A DNA stretch of 64,000 nucleotides from assembly GCF_000716435.1 (NCBI RefSeq), contig NZ_JNWO01000011.1, positions 62,001-126,000 on the forward strand, given 5' to 3'. The notes beneath the pieces are model-generated. The model saw only the letters and a list, made by a program, of their open reading frames with translations. It did no database searches and was not told the origin of the DNA. The stretch is from Streptomyces xylophagus (GTDB taxonomy: Bacteria; Actinomycetota; Actinomycetes; Streptomycetales; Streptomycetaceae). This document shows positions 33,775 through 42,232 of this stretch, piece by piece. Numbering within the stretch: position 1 is the first letter of the stretch; the number at the start of each line of letters is the position of its first letter. The position numbers and the translations under genes are program-made.

Positions 33775-34479
33775 GTGCCTGAAGACGGAAAAATCAGCGT
33801 ATTTCTCCTCGACGACCATGAAGTGGTCCGCCGGGGCGTGTACGAGATGCTCTCGGTCGAGGACGACATCGAGGTGGTCGGCGAGGCCGGTACGGCGGCC
33901 GACGCACTGGTGCGGATCCCGGCCGTGCGCCCCGATGTCGCGATTCTCGACGTACGGCTCCCGGACGGCAGCGGTGTCGAGGTGTGCCGCGAGATCCGCG
34001 CCCTGGACGACTCGGTGAAGTGCCTGATGCTGACCTCGTTCGCGGACGACGAGGCCCTCTTCGACGCGATCATGGCGGGCGCCTCCGGGTACGTCCTGAA
34101 GGCCATCCGGGGCAACGAACTGCTGAGTGCCGTACGGGACGTGGCCGCCGGGAAGTCGCTGCTCGACCCGGTGGCGACCGCCCGGGTGCTGGAGCGGCTG
34201 CGCAACGGCGGCGCCCAGAAGGACGACAAGTTCGACTCTCTCACCGACCAGGAGCGCAGGATTCTCGACCTGATCGGAGAGGGACTCACCAACAGGGCGA
34301 TCGGCGAGCGGCTCCACCTCGCGGAGAAGACCATCAAGAACTACGTGTCGAGTCTGCTTTCCAAACTCGGTATGGAGCGGCGCTCGCAGGCGGCGGCCTA
34401 TGTGGCGCGCAGACAGACACAGCAACAGGCACAGGCACAGGCACAGGCACAGAGTCAGGTCGAGCAGCAGCGGCATTAG
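33775..34479 (+). CDS. NarL/LuxR family response regulator
   Basis: 234 residues. The receiver has ISVFLLDDHEVVRRG (acidic pair), VAILDVRLPDGSG (phospho-acceptor Asp), LMLTSFADDEA (Thr/Ser) and GYVLKAIRG (Lys). The LuxR-type HTH is LTDQERRILDLIGEGLTNRAIGERLHLAEKTIKNYVSSLLSKLGMERRSQA. A Gln/Ala-rich tail of about 20 residues (QQQAQAQAQAQS) follows and comes from a CAGGCA hexamer repeat in the DNA. No histidine kinase is adjacent, so it is an orphan. The start GTG has no ribosome binding site; leaderless translation is possible. Confidence 0.9.
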   Translation: MPEDGKISVFLLDDHEVVRRGVYEMLSVEDDIEVVGEAGTAADALVRIPAVRPDVAILDVRLPDGSGVEVCREIRALDDSVKCLMLTSFADDEALFDAIMAGASGYVLKAIRGNELLSAVRDVAAGKSLLDPVATARVLERLRNGGAQKDDKFDSLTDQERRILDLIGEGLTNRAIGERLHLAEKTIKNYVSSLLSKLGMERRSQAAAYVARRQTQQQAQAQAQAQSQVEQQRH

Positions 34480-34528
34480 GGACCAAAGACCCCTCCCCTG
34501 GGCGTGCGGTCCGGCCGACAGTGGTGAC

Positions 34529-34951
34529 ATGCCCTCCGACGCAGAGCTCGCCGTCGACCTGCTCGCCCGTACCGACCACGGCCGGGTGGCCACCACTCTG
34601 CGGGCGCTGCCCTTCCTGGCCTTCGCCAGCCACATCGTCCAGGACGGCCGGCTGCTGCTGCGCATGCCCCGGAGTCACGGATACCACCACGCGTGCGTGG
34701 GCAGCGTCGTCGCCTACGGGGCCGACAATCTGGGCTCGGCCGGGCCGGGCGAGGGTCTGTGGTCCGTGCAGGTCGTGGGCGCGTGCGAGACGTACGAGCC
34801 GACGGCTGACCAGGTCGAACGTTTCGGCCCCGCTCCGGACACAGTGGACGGCGAGTCGTACGAGCCGGTCTATCTGCGCATCGAGCCGCGACTGGGCACC
34901 GTCCACTCGACGGACGGCGGCCTCGAAAGGCACTTCGGGCGCACCCTGTGA
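34529..34951 (+). CDS. Pyridoxamine 5'-phosphate oxidase-like FMN-binding split-barrel protein
   Basis: 140 residues. The sequence DHGRVATTLRALPFLAFASHIVQDGRLLLRM opens the split barrel, and GLWSVQVVGACETYEPT and YEPVYLRIEPRLGTVH are later strands. Flavin- or deazaflavin-binding stress proteins of this class are common in actinobacteria. The ATG follows GTGGTG; the frame is open upstream but the Arg/His-rich extension is not protein-like. Reductase substrate unknown. Confidence 0.72.
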   Translation: MPSDAELAVDLLARTDHGRVATTLRALPFLAFASHIVQDGRLLLRMPRSHGYHHACVGSVVAYGADNLGSAGPGEGLWSVQVVGACETYEPTADQVERFGPAPDTVDGESYEPVYLRIEPRLGTVHSTDGGLERHFGRTL

Positions 34952-35037
34952 CCGAAAGCGACCATCGACGACCGACCGGTGACTTTCTGTGACAAACCGC
35001 AGCTCAAGGGCCCGGCTCGTGCCCTAGCATCGGCCGC

Positions 35038-36060
35038 GTGCCGCGCTTACGTGTACCACCCCCCATGCCCCACGCGCCCCCTCTGGGCGCCCTTCTCCGC
35101 CAGTACGCCGCCGGGTCCGCCGTCACCTGCGAACCCGTCGAACAGGGCCTCCTGAACCGCGGCTACCGGCTCCGCACCACCCGGGGCCGCTACTTCCTCA
35201 AGCACCACTTCGACCCCGAGACCGCGGACCCGGCGGCGATCGCCCGCCAGCACACCGCGACCCGGCGCCTGGCCGACCTCGGCGTCCCCGTGGCACCCCC
35301 GCTCCCGGCCCGCGACGGCCGTACGGTCGCCGTCGTGGGCGGTCACGCCTACGCCCTGCACCCCTGGATCGACGGCCGCCACCGCCACGGCGGCCAGCTG
35401 ACCACCGTCCAGTGCGGGCGGCTGGGGGCGCTGCTGGGCGTCGTCCACGCGAGCCTGGAGCGGGTCATGCCGGGGCGCCGGGAGGAGTGCGCGCCGGGCG
35501 CCGACCCGGCCGACACCTTCGCCCTCATCGACGACCTGCTCGGGCACGTCCGCCGGCACCGGCCCGCCGACGCCTTCGACGAACTCGCCAGACGCCGGCT
35601 GCTGGAGCGCCGGGAGCTGCTGGAACGGCACGCGGACCGGCGTCCGCCGCGCGGTGCCTCCGTGGGGTGGGTGCACGGGGACTTCCACCCGTTCAACCTG
35701 CTCTACAAGGGCGACGCCCCCGCCGCGATCGTCGACTGGGACCGGCTCGGCGTACAGCCCCGCGCCGAAGAGGCCGTACGCGCCGCCGCGATCTTCTTCG
35801 TACGGCCCGACGGGGCCCTGGACCTGTCGAAGGTGCGGGCGTACGCGCACGCGTACCGGCGTACGGCGCGCGCCGGCTCCTCCGAACTCGCCGCCGCCGT
35901 GCACCGGGTGTGGTGGGAGCGGCTCAACGACTTCTGGATGCTGCGCTGGCACTACGAACGCGGCGACACCCGCGCGGACCCGCAGTTCCCGGCGGCGTCG
36001 GCGCTCGCCGTGTGGTGGACGCGGGAGTACGACGCGGTGTGCGAGGCCTTCGCGGAATGA
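35038..36060 (+). CDS. Phosphotransferase enzyme family protein (APH/ChoK-like)
   Basis: 340 residues. The N-lobe is EQGLLNRGYRLRTTRGRYFLKHHF. The catalytic segment VGWVHGDFHPFNLLYKGDAPAAIVDWDRLGVQPRAEE holds H-G-D-x-H-x-x-N and the metal-binding Asp of VDWD. An RARAYAHAYRRTARAG-like helical C-lobe follows. It is similar in style to homoserine kinase II/choline kinase proteins. TAGCAT lies about 7 nt upstream of the GTG, a spacing that fits leaderless transcription. It is convergent with the following kinase gene. Confidence 0.83.
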   Translation: MPRLRVPPPMPHAPPLGALLRQYAAGSAVTCEPVEQGLLNRGYRLRTTRGRYFLKHHFDPETADPAAIARQHTATRRLADLGVPVAPPLPARDGRTVAVVGGHAYALHPWIDGRHRHGGQLTTVQCGRLGALLGVVHASLERVMPGRREECAPGADPADTFALIDDLLGHVRRHRPADAFDELARRRLLERRELLERHADRRPPRGASVGWVHGDFHPFNLLYKGDAPAAIVDWDRLGVQPRAEEAVRAAAIFFVRPDGALDLSKVRAYAHAYRRTARAGSSELAAAVHRVWWERLNDFWMLRWHYERGDTRADPQFPAASALAVWWTREYDAVCEAFAE

Positions 36061-36085
36061 GCCCCCTGGGGGCACCGGAAAACGG

Positions 36086-36127
36086 CACGCGCGCGTGGAC
36101 CCCTGTTACGGGGCGCACGCGCGCGTG
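36086..36127. terminator. Bidirectional terminator with duplicated self-palindromic arms
   Basis: The 12-mer CACGCGCGCGTG occurs at 36086-36097 and 36116-36127. It is self-complementary, so it is both direct and inverted repeat. CCCC/GGGG closes the loop around TGTTAC. It lies between convergent phosphotransferase and kinase genes. Confidence 0.65.
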
Positions 36128-36143
36128 TCGGGGTGCGTGAAGG

Positions 36144-37700
36144 TCAGCCGCCCAGCGCGCCGGCGACCGTGCCGGTACCGCCGTCGTCACCGGGGTCGCC
36201 CGAGTCCGACGGGTCCGCCGAGGTTGTCGCGGACGGGGTGTCCGACGGCTCCTCGGAGGCTGTCGCGGACGGGGTGCTCGACGGCTTCTCGGTGGCCGTC
36301 TCGGTCGGGGTGTACGAGGGCGTCGGCGTCGGCGTGTAGTTCGAACCGGAACTCGTGCCGCTGTCGTCCGTGGCCGTGTCGGACGGCGAGGCGGTCGTGT
36401 CGTCGCTCGGCGTCTCCGAGGCCGTGTCGTCGGTCGCGGACTGCGAGGTGGTCGGCGACTGGGTGGTGCCCGAACCGCCGGTGCCGTTACCTGTGTTGTT
36501 CATCGCCAGCGCGACGCCCGCCGCGATGGCGACCACCGCGAGGACGGCCAGGATCCACAGCTTGCCCCGGCCGCTGCCGTGGTTGCCGTGCCCCTCGAAG
36601 CCGCCGTCGTCGCCGTTGCCGTAACCGCCCGGCAGGATCGGCTGCGGGATCTGCGTGGTGCCGGAGGAGTCCTGGGGCATCACGGTCGTACCGGCGAACC
36701 CCCCGGGCGGGGTCCCCTGCCCGTTGGCCACGGTCACCGGGCCCGTGTTCCAGGTGCCGGTGTGGCCGCCCTGGTCGTAGAGCATCTGCAGGCCGTACTG
36801 GACGAGCCCGCGCATCTCCTCGGCCGTCTGGAAACGGTCGTCCGGGTCCTTCGCGAGGGAACGCATGACCAGGCCGTCGAGCTCCGGCGGGCAGACGCCG
36901 TTCGACGTCTGGGACGGCGGGACCGGGATGTCCTGGACGTGCTGGTAGACCACCGACAGCGGCGTCTCGCCGGTGAACGGGGGCCGCAGCGCAAGGAGTT
37001 CGTAGAGGAGGCAGCCCGTCGCGTACAGGTCGGAGCGGTGGTCGACGGCCTTGCCGAGCGCCTGCTCCGGGGAGAGGTACTGGGGCGTGCCCATGACCAT
37101 GCCGGTCTGCGTCATCGTCGTGGACGCCCCGTGCAGGGCGCGCGCGATGCCGAAGTCCATGACCTTCACCGCGCCGTTGTGCGTGATGATCACGTTCGCG
37201 GGCTTGATGTCGCGGTGCACGATGCCGTGCTGGTGCGAGTAGGCGAGCGCCTCCAGGACACCGGAGACGATGATCAGGGCCTGCTCGGGCCCGGGCGCCT
37301 CGGCGTTCAGGAGGAGGTCGCGGATCGTCCGGCCCTCGACGATCTCCATCACGATGTACGGCACCGACATGCCGCCGACGTAGTCCTCGCCGGAGTCGTA
37401 CACGGCGACGATCGCGTGGTGGTTGAGCCCGGCCACCGACTGGGCCTCGCGCGTGAAGCGGGCCTTCGACGTCGGGTCCTCGGCCAGGTCCGAGCGGAGC
37501 AGCTTGACCGCGACCGTGCGCCCGAGCCGTACGTCCTCGGCCGCGAAAACCTCGGCCATACCGCCCCGACCCAGTCTGTGGGTCAGCCGGTACCGGCCGT
37601 CGCCGACCAGTCCGCCGTTACCCCACAGCTCCGGTGCGTCCGACATTCCGCCGCCAGCCGTCTCGGGGTCGGACGGGCCCTGAGCGTGCTGCTGTGCCAT
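36144..37700 (-). CDS. Membrane Ser/Thr protein kinase with Ser/Thr-rich extracellular tail
   Basis: 518 residues. The Hanks kinase domain spans about residues 35-300: glycine loop LGRGGMAEVF, Lys66 in VAVKLL, HRDIKPANVIITHNG, DFGIARAL and the GTPQYLSPEQ P+1 region. A Gly/Pro linker leads to one membrane helix (KLWILAVLAVVAIAAGVALAM, around residue 390) and a ~110-residue outer tail of Thr/Ser/Asp/Pro repeats without PASTA motifs. The tail may span the wall or be a target for glycosylation. Divergent from a second kinase gene. Confidence 0.92.
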   Translation of the reverse strand: MAQQHAQGPSDPETAGGGMSDAPELWGNGGLVGDGRYRLTHRLGRGGMAEVFAAEDVRLGRTVAVKLLRSDLAEDPTSKARFTREAQSVAGLNHHAIVAVYDSGEDYVGGMSVPYIVMEIVEGRTIRDLLLNAEAPGPEQALIIVSGVLEALAYSHQHGIVHRDIKPANVIITHNGAVKVMDFGIARALHGASTTMTQTGMVMGTPQYLSPEQALGKAVDHRSDLYATGCLLYELLALRPPFTGETPLSVVYQHVQDIPVPPSQTSNGVCPPELDGLVMRSLAKDPDDRFQTAEEMRGLVQYGLQMLYDQGGHTGTWNTGPVTVANGQGTPPGGFAGTTVMPQDSSGTTQIPQPILPGGYGNGDDGGFEGHGNHGSGRGKLWILAVLAVVAIAAGVALAMNNTGNGTGGSGTTQSPTTSQSATDDTASETPSDDTTASPSDTATDDSGTSSGSNYTPTPTPSYTPTETATEKPSSTPSATASEEPSDTPSATTSADPSDSGDPGDDGGTGTVAGALGG

Positions 37701-38021
37701 CAGTCCTCGCCGTCGTTTCTGCCCGCGGTGCGCGCGGTGTTGTTACGGTCTCCGTCGGCCACGCTACAGGCTCAGCGCAAGCCGCCGTTCCGGGATGAGT
37801 GCCGGAATCGTCCGGAGACGGACCGGCCATCAAATCGGTACCACGTGGCGTCGTGCAAATTCTGTGTACCGCCGGTACAGCACCTGTAACGCTTCCACGA
37901 CTCTTCTTTCGCGTACGGTCACGGATCGGGCACCGCGCTTGACGTGTCAGTGCCCTCCGGCAGACTTGGCCGGGAATGACGCATTCGATCACCGAGCCGG
38001 CGCCGATGGGGGACACGGAAG
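37701..38021. other. Divergent promoter region of two Ser/Thr kinase genes
   Basis: 321 bp without a gene. It should contain back-to-back promoters. The best rightward candidate is listed separately; for the leftward gene no clear boxes were found. The base composition is somewhat A/T-richer around 37840-37920. Confidence 0.55.
37939..37966 (+). promoter_or_regulatory. Candidate promoter for the rightward kinase gene
   Basis: TTGACG (37939-37944), a 16-bp spacer and CAGACT (37961-37966), about 55 bp before the ATG. The -35 box is good; the -10 keeps only the A and final T. Confidence 0.35.
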
Positions 38022-39650
38022 ATGAGCCAGGACGGCCCACAGGACCGGTACGCGGGGCGCGCGTTCGCAGGTGGGCGCTACCAGCTGCGCGACCTGCTCG
38101 GTGAGGGCGGCATGGCCTCCGTACACCTGGCGTACGACTCGGTGCTCGACCGTCAGGTCGCGATCAAGACACTCCACACCGAACTCGGCCGTGAACAGGC
38201 CTTCCGCGAGCGCTTCCGCCGCGAGGCCCAGGCCGTGGCCAAGCTCACGCACACGAACGTCGTCTCGGTCTTCGACACCGGCGAGGACGCGCTCGACGGC
38301 ACGACGATGCCGTACATCGTCATGGAGTACGTCGAGGGCCGCCCGCTCGGCTCCGTCCTCGACGAGGACGTACGGCAGTTCGGCGCGATGCCCGCCGACA
38401 AGGCGCTGAAGATCACCGCGGACGTGCTGGCCGCGCTGGACATCAGCCACGAGATGGGCCTGGTCCACCGGGACATCAAGCCGGGCAACGTGATGATGAC
38501 CAAGCGCGGTGTCGTCAAGGTCATGGACTTCGGCATCGCCCGCGCCATGCAGTCCGGCGTCACCTCGATGACGCAGACCGGCATGGTCGTCGGCACCCCG
38601 CAGTACCTCTCGCCGGAGCAGGCGCTCGGCCGGGGCGTGGACGCGCGCAGCGACCTGTACTCGGTCGGCATCATGCTGTTCCAACTGGTCACCGGGCGGC
38701 TGCCGTTCGACGCGGACTCGCCGCTGGCCATCGCGTACGCGCATGTGCAGGAGGAGCCGGTCGCGCCCTCCTCGATCAACCGTTCCCTGCCACCGGCGGT
38801 GGACGCGCTGGTCGCCCGCGCGCTGAAGAAGAACCCGAACGAGCGTTTCCCCAACGCCGAGGCCATGCGCGACGAGTGTCTCCGCGTCGCGTCCTCGCTC
38901 CACGCGGCCGCCCCGAGCATCGTGCCCGGCGCGCCCGTCCAGAGCGGCGCCGGCGTCGGCTCCGCGGTGTTCCCGCCGGTCGACCAGGCGGCCCCGGCAC
39001 CCTCCGGCCCCGTGCAGACGCCGTACCACCCGGGTCCCTACGGCTCCGCTCCGGCGCCCTCGCCCGCGTACGGCTATCCGCAGCAGGCGGGCTACCAGAC
39101 GCCGCCCTCGGTCGGGTTCGGGCAGCAGGGCATCTCCACCCCGCCGCCGTACAACCTGACCCCGCAGCACCCGACGCCGGCCTCCGGGGGAGGCGGCAGG
39201 AACAACAAGCCGGTGATCATCGGCGCGGTCGTCGTCGCCCTCGTCGCGATCGGCTCCCTGATCACGGCCCTGGCGATGTCCAACGGCGGCACGGCCGACC
39301 TGAAGGGCAGCGGCGGCAGCAGCTCCAGCGCGAGCGCCTCGACGACGGCGGTGGAGGGCCACCGCGCGGGCGACACGTCGAAGACGATCGAGACGACCGC
39401 GTGCACGGAGCCCGAGGAGTCGTACAACGACCCCAGCGAGATCCAGATCCCGAGCTTCCAGTTCAAGTACATCGACTCGGTCAAGTCCTGCCTGCAGGCC
39501 GCGGGCTGGAAGGTGAAGATCAAACCCGAGGACGAGAACACCTACGGCCAGGGCACGGTCATGGACCAGTTCCCGGCGGCCGGCACGGACGTGGACCCCA
39601 AGAAGATGCCCGAGATCCAGCTGGGTGTGTCGACGGGCAACCCGTCCTGA
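38022..39650 (+). CDS. Membrane Ser/Thr protein kinase with one C-terminal PASTA-like domain
   Basis: 542 residues. Kinase domain about residues 20-285: LLGEGGMASVHLAYD, Lys49 in VAIKTL, HRDIKPGNVMMTKRG, DFGIARAM and GTPQYLSPEQALG. A Pro/Gly/Tyr/Gln-rich linker (GYPQQAGYQTPPSVGFGQQG) precedes a membrane helix (PVIIGAVVVALVAIGSLITALAM). The outer part ends in one PASTA-like unit (IQIPSFQFKYIDSVKSCLQAAGWKVKIK, GTVMDQFPAAGTDVDPK), which could sense muropeptides or lipid II. The terminator follows at once. Divergent from the PASTA-less kinase. Confidence 0.92.
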   Translation: MSQDGPQDRYAGRAFAGGRYQLRDLLGEGGMASVHLAYDSVLDRQVAIKTLHTELGREQAFRERFRREAQAVAKLTHTNVVSVFDTGEDALDGTTMPYIVMEYVEGRPLGSVLDEDVRQFGAMPADKALKITADVLAALDISHEMGLVHRDIKPGNVMMTKRGVVKVMDFGIARAMQSGVTSMTQTGMVVGTPQYLSPEQALGRGVDARSDLYSVGIMLFQLVTGRLPFDADSPLAIAYAHVQEEPVAPSSINRSLPPAVDALVARALKKNPNERFPNAEAMRDECLRVASSLHAAAPSIVPGAPVQSGAGVGSAVFPPVDQAAPAPSGPVQTPYHPGPYGSAPAPSPAYGYPQQAGYQTPPSVGFGQQGISTPPPYNLTPQHPTPASGGGGRNNKPVIIGAVVVALVAIGSLITALAMSNGGTADLKGSGGSSSSASASTTAVEGHRAGDTSKTIETTACTEPEESYNDPSEIQIPSFQFKYIDSVKSCLQAAGWKVKIKPEDENTYGQGTVMDQFPAAGTDVDPKKMPEIQLGVSTGNPS

Positions 39651-39668
39651 CCCGGTGACAGTGATGGG

Positions 39669-39702
39669 GAAGGGCCCGGCAGCGACTGCTGCCGGGCCCT
39701 TC
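39669..39702. terminator. Strong hairpin terminator
   Basis: A 15-bp perfect stem (39669-39683 with 39688-39702) and a 4-nt loop, 18 bp after the kinase stop. It also faces the end of the leftward bpa gene. Confidence 0.8.
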
Positions 39703-39713
39703 GATCGTGTAGG

Positions 39714-39751
39714 GGTGTCTACAGGTACGGGCCAGGTGTCTACAGGTACGG
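39714..39751. repeat. In-frame 21-bp duplication around the bpa stop codon
   Basis: The 17-mer GGTGTCTACAGGTACGG occurs at 39714-39730 and 39735-39751, period 21 bp. On the minus strand each copy reads Pro-Tyr-Leu-stop, in the same frame: the gene ends GGPYL-stop and the next seven codons read Thr-Pro-Gly-Pro-Tyr-Leu-stop. Confidence 0.85.
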
Positions 39752-40279
39752 TCCGCCCACGCGGCCGCCGCCCGGCTGCCCTTCCTCACCGCCGTCGCCC
39801 ACGCCCGGCGGCAACGCCCGGCGCATCTGCTCCAACTGTGCCCGCGCGGCCATCTGCTGGGCGAACAGCGTGGTCTGGATCCCGTGGAACAGACCCTCCA
39901 GCCACCCCACCAACTGGGCCTGCGCGATCCGCAGTTCCGCGTCGCTGGGAATCGCCTCGTCGGTGAACGGCAGCGAGAGCCGCTCCAGCTCCTCGACCAG
40001 CTCCGGCGCCAGACCGTCCTCCAGCTCCTTCACCGAACTGGCGTGGATCTCCTTGAGCCGCACCCGGCTCGCCTCGTCGAGGGGAGCCGCACGCACCTCC
40101 TCGAGGAGCTGCTTGATCATGCTGCCGATCCGCATGACCTTGGCGGGCTGTTCCACCATCTCCGTCACCGGGATCTCGCGGGAGTCCTCGTCCCCGGTCC
40201 CACCGAGCGCCATCCCGTCCTGGCCCACGACCAGGATCTGAGGCTTCTCCGGTGACCTTTCGTTCCTCGGCATCTCCAT
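39740..40279 (-). CDS. bpa: Bacterial proteasome activator Bpa (DUF2587)
   Basis: 179 residues from the ATG at 40279. The helical core (MRIGSMIKQLLEEVRAAPLDEASRVRL, VKELEDGLAPELVEELERLSLPF, AELRIAQAQLVGWLEGLFHGIQTTLFAQQMAARAQLEQM) corresponds to the Bpa/PafE four-helix bundle, which forms a dodecameric ring. The disordered Gly-rich tail ends in GPYL, equivalent to the GQYL motif of the mycobacterial protein that docks between 20S proteasome alpha subunits and opens the gate. It acts ATP-independently on unfolded proteins. The stop codon region is duplicated. Confidence 0.9.
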   Translation of the reverse strand: MEMPRNERSPEKPQILVVGQDGMALGGTGDEDSREIPVTEMVEQPAKVMRIGSMIKQLLEEVRAAPLDEASRVRLKEIHASSVKELEDGLAPELVEELERLSLPFTDEAIPSDAELRIAQAQLVGWLEGLFHGIQTTLFAQQMAARAQLEQMRRALPPGVGDGGEEGQPGGGRVGGPYL

Positions 40280-40440
40280 GCGGCCATTCTCTCGCACCCG
40301 TACACCTCACCACCCTGGTGCCCCCCTCCAAGCGTGATCCACCGTTCCCGCCTGGCCGAACCCGGAATGCCGGAAAGAGCGGCCGATGTGACGCTTGTTC
40401 CGTCGATCTTGCCGCCTCGGCTCGGGAGGGGGTCACGGAC

Positions 40441-41142
40441 GTGACTCCATGGCTGCGCACATCGCCCTCACTGCGGGCGACCGGACTACTGCTCGTTCTG
40501 GGCACGGGCACGGTCGTGGGGCCGTGCGGAGATGCCCTCGCGTACGGCGGGGAGGTGCGGGGCGCTTCAGCGGTCGTCGCCGTCAGGGGTGACTCGGCTG
40601 GGGGTGTCGGCGCTACGGCTGGGCGTGCCCTCCGGGGTGTCGGCGCCACGGCAGCTTCCGCGCCCGACTCCAGCCCCCGCCCCGGTAGCAGCCGTCTCCC
40701 CGCACCTCCCCGTCCGCATCCGCCCGCCCACGCACCCGGCCCCGGCGATGTCCTCGCCCCCGCGCCCGCCTCGGCCGATCCGTCCAGGGCCGGAAGCCGG
40801 GCGGGCGAAGGACGGGAACGGCCGGGGCGCAGCGCGGAGCCGACCGCGGACGAGGACCGGGACGAAAGCGGGGGCAACGGCGAGGACACCGCCGAGCCGG
40901 GTGCGGACGAAGGCGACGACGGCGGCAGCTCGGCGAGTCCCGCAGCCGCCGACTCCGCCTCGCCCCAGGTGGCGGGGCTCGTGCCGTCCTCGCCGCCGCT
41001 CCAGCCCGTGCACCGGACCGTCGCCCGCGCCGAGGGCACCGCCGAGCCCGTGCTGCGGATCCTGCCGCTGGGCAGCGGCCTGATCCTGATCGGGCTCGGC
41101 CTGGGCCTCGCCTTCATCGGCCTCCGCGTGCGACGCAGCTAG
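40441..41142 (+). CDS. Hypothetical secreted/membrane-anchored Pro/Ala/Ser-rich protein
   Basis: 233 residues from the GTG at 40441 (GGGAGGGG upstream). N-terminal signal-like segment (LRATGLLLVLGTGTVVG), then about 150 residues of low-complexity Pro/Ala/Ser/Gly/Glu (PADEDRDESGGNGEDTAEPG-type stretches), and one C-terminal membrane span (LGSGLILIGLGLGLAFIGLRV) with the short basic end RRS. The topology suggests a wall-spanning stalk anchored at its C-terminus. No domain family is recognised. Longer upstream reading of the frame overlaps the bpa promoter. Confidence 0.65.
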   Translation: MTPWLRTSPSLRATGLLLVLGTGTVVGPCGDALAYGGEVRGASAVVAVRGDSAGGVGATAGRALRGVGATAASAPDSSPRPGSSRLPAPPRPHPPAHAPGPGDVLAPAPASADPSRAGSRAGEGRERPGRSAEPTADEDRDESGGNGEDTAEPGADEGDDGGSSASPAAADSASPQVAGLVPSSPPLQPVHRTVARAEGTAEPVLRILPLGSGLILIGLGLGLAFIGLRVRRS

Positions 41143-41152
41143 CCGCCGGCCG

Positions 41153-41170
41153 GGCCGCCCTACGGCGGCC
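41153..41170. terminator. Short hairpin between convergent genes
   Basis: GGCCGCC (41153-41159), loop CTAC and GGCGGCC (41164-41170), between the stops of the stalk-like protein gene and the leftward quinone oxidoreductase gene. Confidence 0.5.
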
Positions 41171-41180
41171 GGTCCGGGGC

Positions 41181-42161
41181 CTACGGCGCGACGAGCAGCA
41201 CCTTGCCGATGTGCCCGCTGTCCTCCAGCACCTGGTGCGCGGTCCCGGCCTCGCTCATCGACAGCTCCCGGTCGACGACCGGCCGGACGTGTCCGGCCTC
41301 GATCAGCGGCCACACATGCTCGCGTACGGCGGCGACGATGGCCGCCTTCTCGCCGAGCGGACGGGCCCGCAGCGAGGTCGCGCTGATCGCGGCCCGCTTG
41401 TGGAGGAGGGCGCCGATGTTCAGCTCGCCCTTGGTGCCGCCCTGCAACCCGATGATCGCGAGCCGCCCGTTGACGGCGAGCGCCTGGACGTTGCGGTCCA
41501 GGTATTTGGCACCCATGTTGTCGAGGATGACGTCGGCACCCGCACCGCCGGTGGCCTGCGCGATCTCGGCGACGAAGTCCTGCTCGCGGTAGTTGATGAG
41601 GATGTCGGCGCCCAGCTCGGCGCAGTAGTCGAGCTTCTCCTTGGTGCCGGCCGTGACGGCGACCTTCGCGCCGACGGCCTTGGCGAGCTGGATCGCCATG
41701 GTGCCGATGCCACTGGAACCACCGTGCACGAGCAGGGTCTCGGCGGGGCGGAGGTGCGCGACCATGAAGACGTTCGACCAGACCGTGCAGACCACCTCGG
41801 GCAGCGCCGCGGCCTGCTTCAGATCGATACCGGCGGGCACGGGAAGCAGCTGCCCGGCCGGAACGGCGACCTTCTCGGCGTAACCGCCGCCCGCGAGCAG
41901 CGCGCACACCTCGTCGCCGACCGACCAGCCGGACACCCCGGGGCCGATCTCGGTGATCCGGCCGGAGCATTCGAGGCCGGGGTAGGAGGAGGCGCCGGGC
42001 GGTGGGTTGTAGAAGCCCTGGCGTTGCATGATGTCGGCCCGGTTGACGGCGCTGGCCACCGCCTCGACCAGTACCTCGCCCTCGCCGGCCACCGGATCCG
42101 GGACCTCGCCCCACACCAGCGCCTCGGGCCCACCAGGTTCGGAAATCGTGATCGCATGCAT
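41181..42161 (-). CDS. NAD(P)H:quinone oxidoreductase, zinc-independent MDR family
   Basis: 326 residues of the medium-chain dehydrogenase/reductase family. The start MHAITISEPGGPEALVWGEVPDP is typical of quinone reductases, as is ADIMQRQGFYNPPPGASSYPGLECSG. The NADPH-binding segment is VHGGSSGIGTMAIQLAKAVGAKV and a conserved lysine/tyrosine region follows (INYREQDFVAEI). The catalytic zinc ligands of alcohol dehydrogenases are missing, as expected. It reduces quinones or enones in the cytosol. Confidence 0.9.
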   Translation of the reverse strand: MHAITISEPGGPEALVWGEVPDPVAGEGEVLVEAVASAVNRADIMQRQGFYNPPPGASSYPGLECSGRITEIGPGVSGWSVGDEVCALLAGGGYAEKVAVPAGQLLPVPAGIDLKQAAALPEVVCTVWSNVFMVAHLRPAETLLVHGGSSGIGTMAIQLAKAVGAKVAVTAGTKEKLDYCAELGADILINYREQDFVAEIAQATGGAGADVILDNMGAKYLDRNVQALAVNGRLAIIGLQGGTKGELNIGALLHKRAAISATSLRARPLGEKAAIVAAVREHVWPLIEAGHVRPVVDRELSMSEAGTAHQVLEDSGHIGKVLLVAP

Positions 42162-42232
42162 GAGGCCGACGCTACTCCCTGCCCTGCGGCCGACCGCCGA
42201 GGTGTGTCACCGCGGCAATGGTCGAGGGCGGG

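Noticed and set aside
40567..42114. 515-codon minus-strand frame
   Set aside because: Out-of-frame shadow of the quinone oxidoreductase and antisense to the stalk-like protein; Gly/Arg-rich without motifs.
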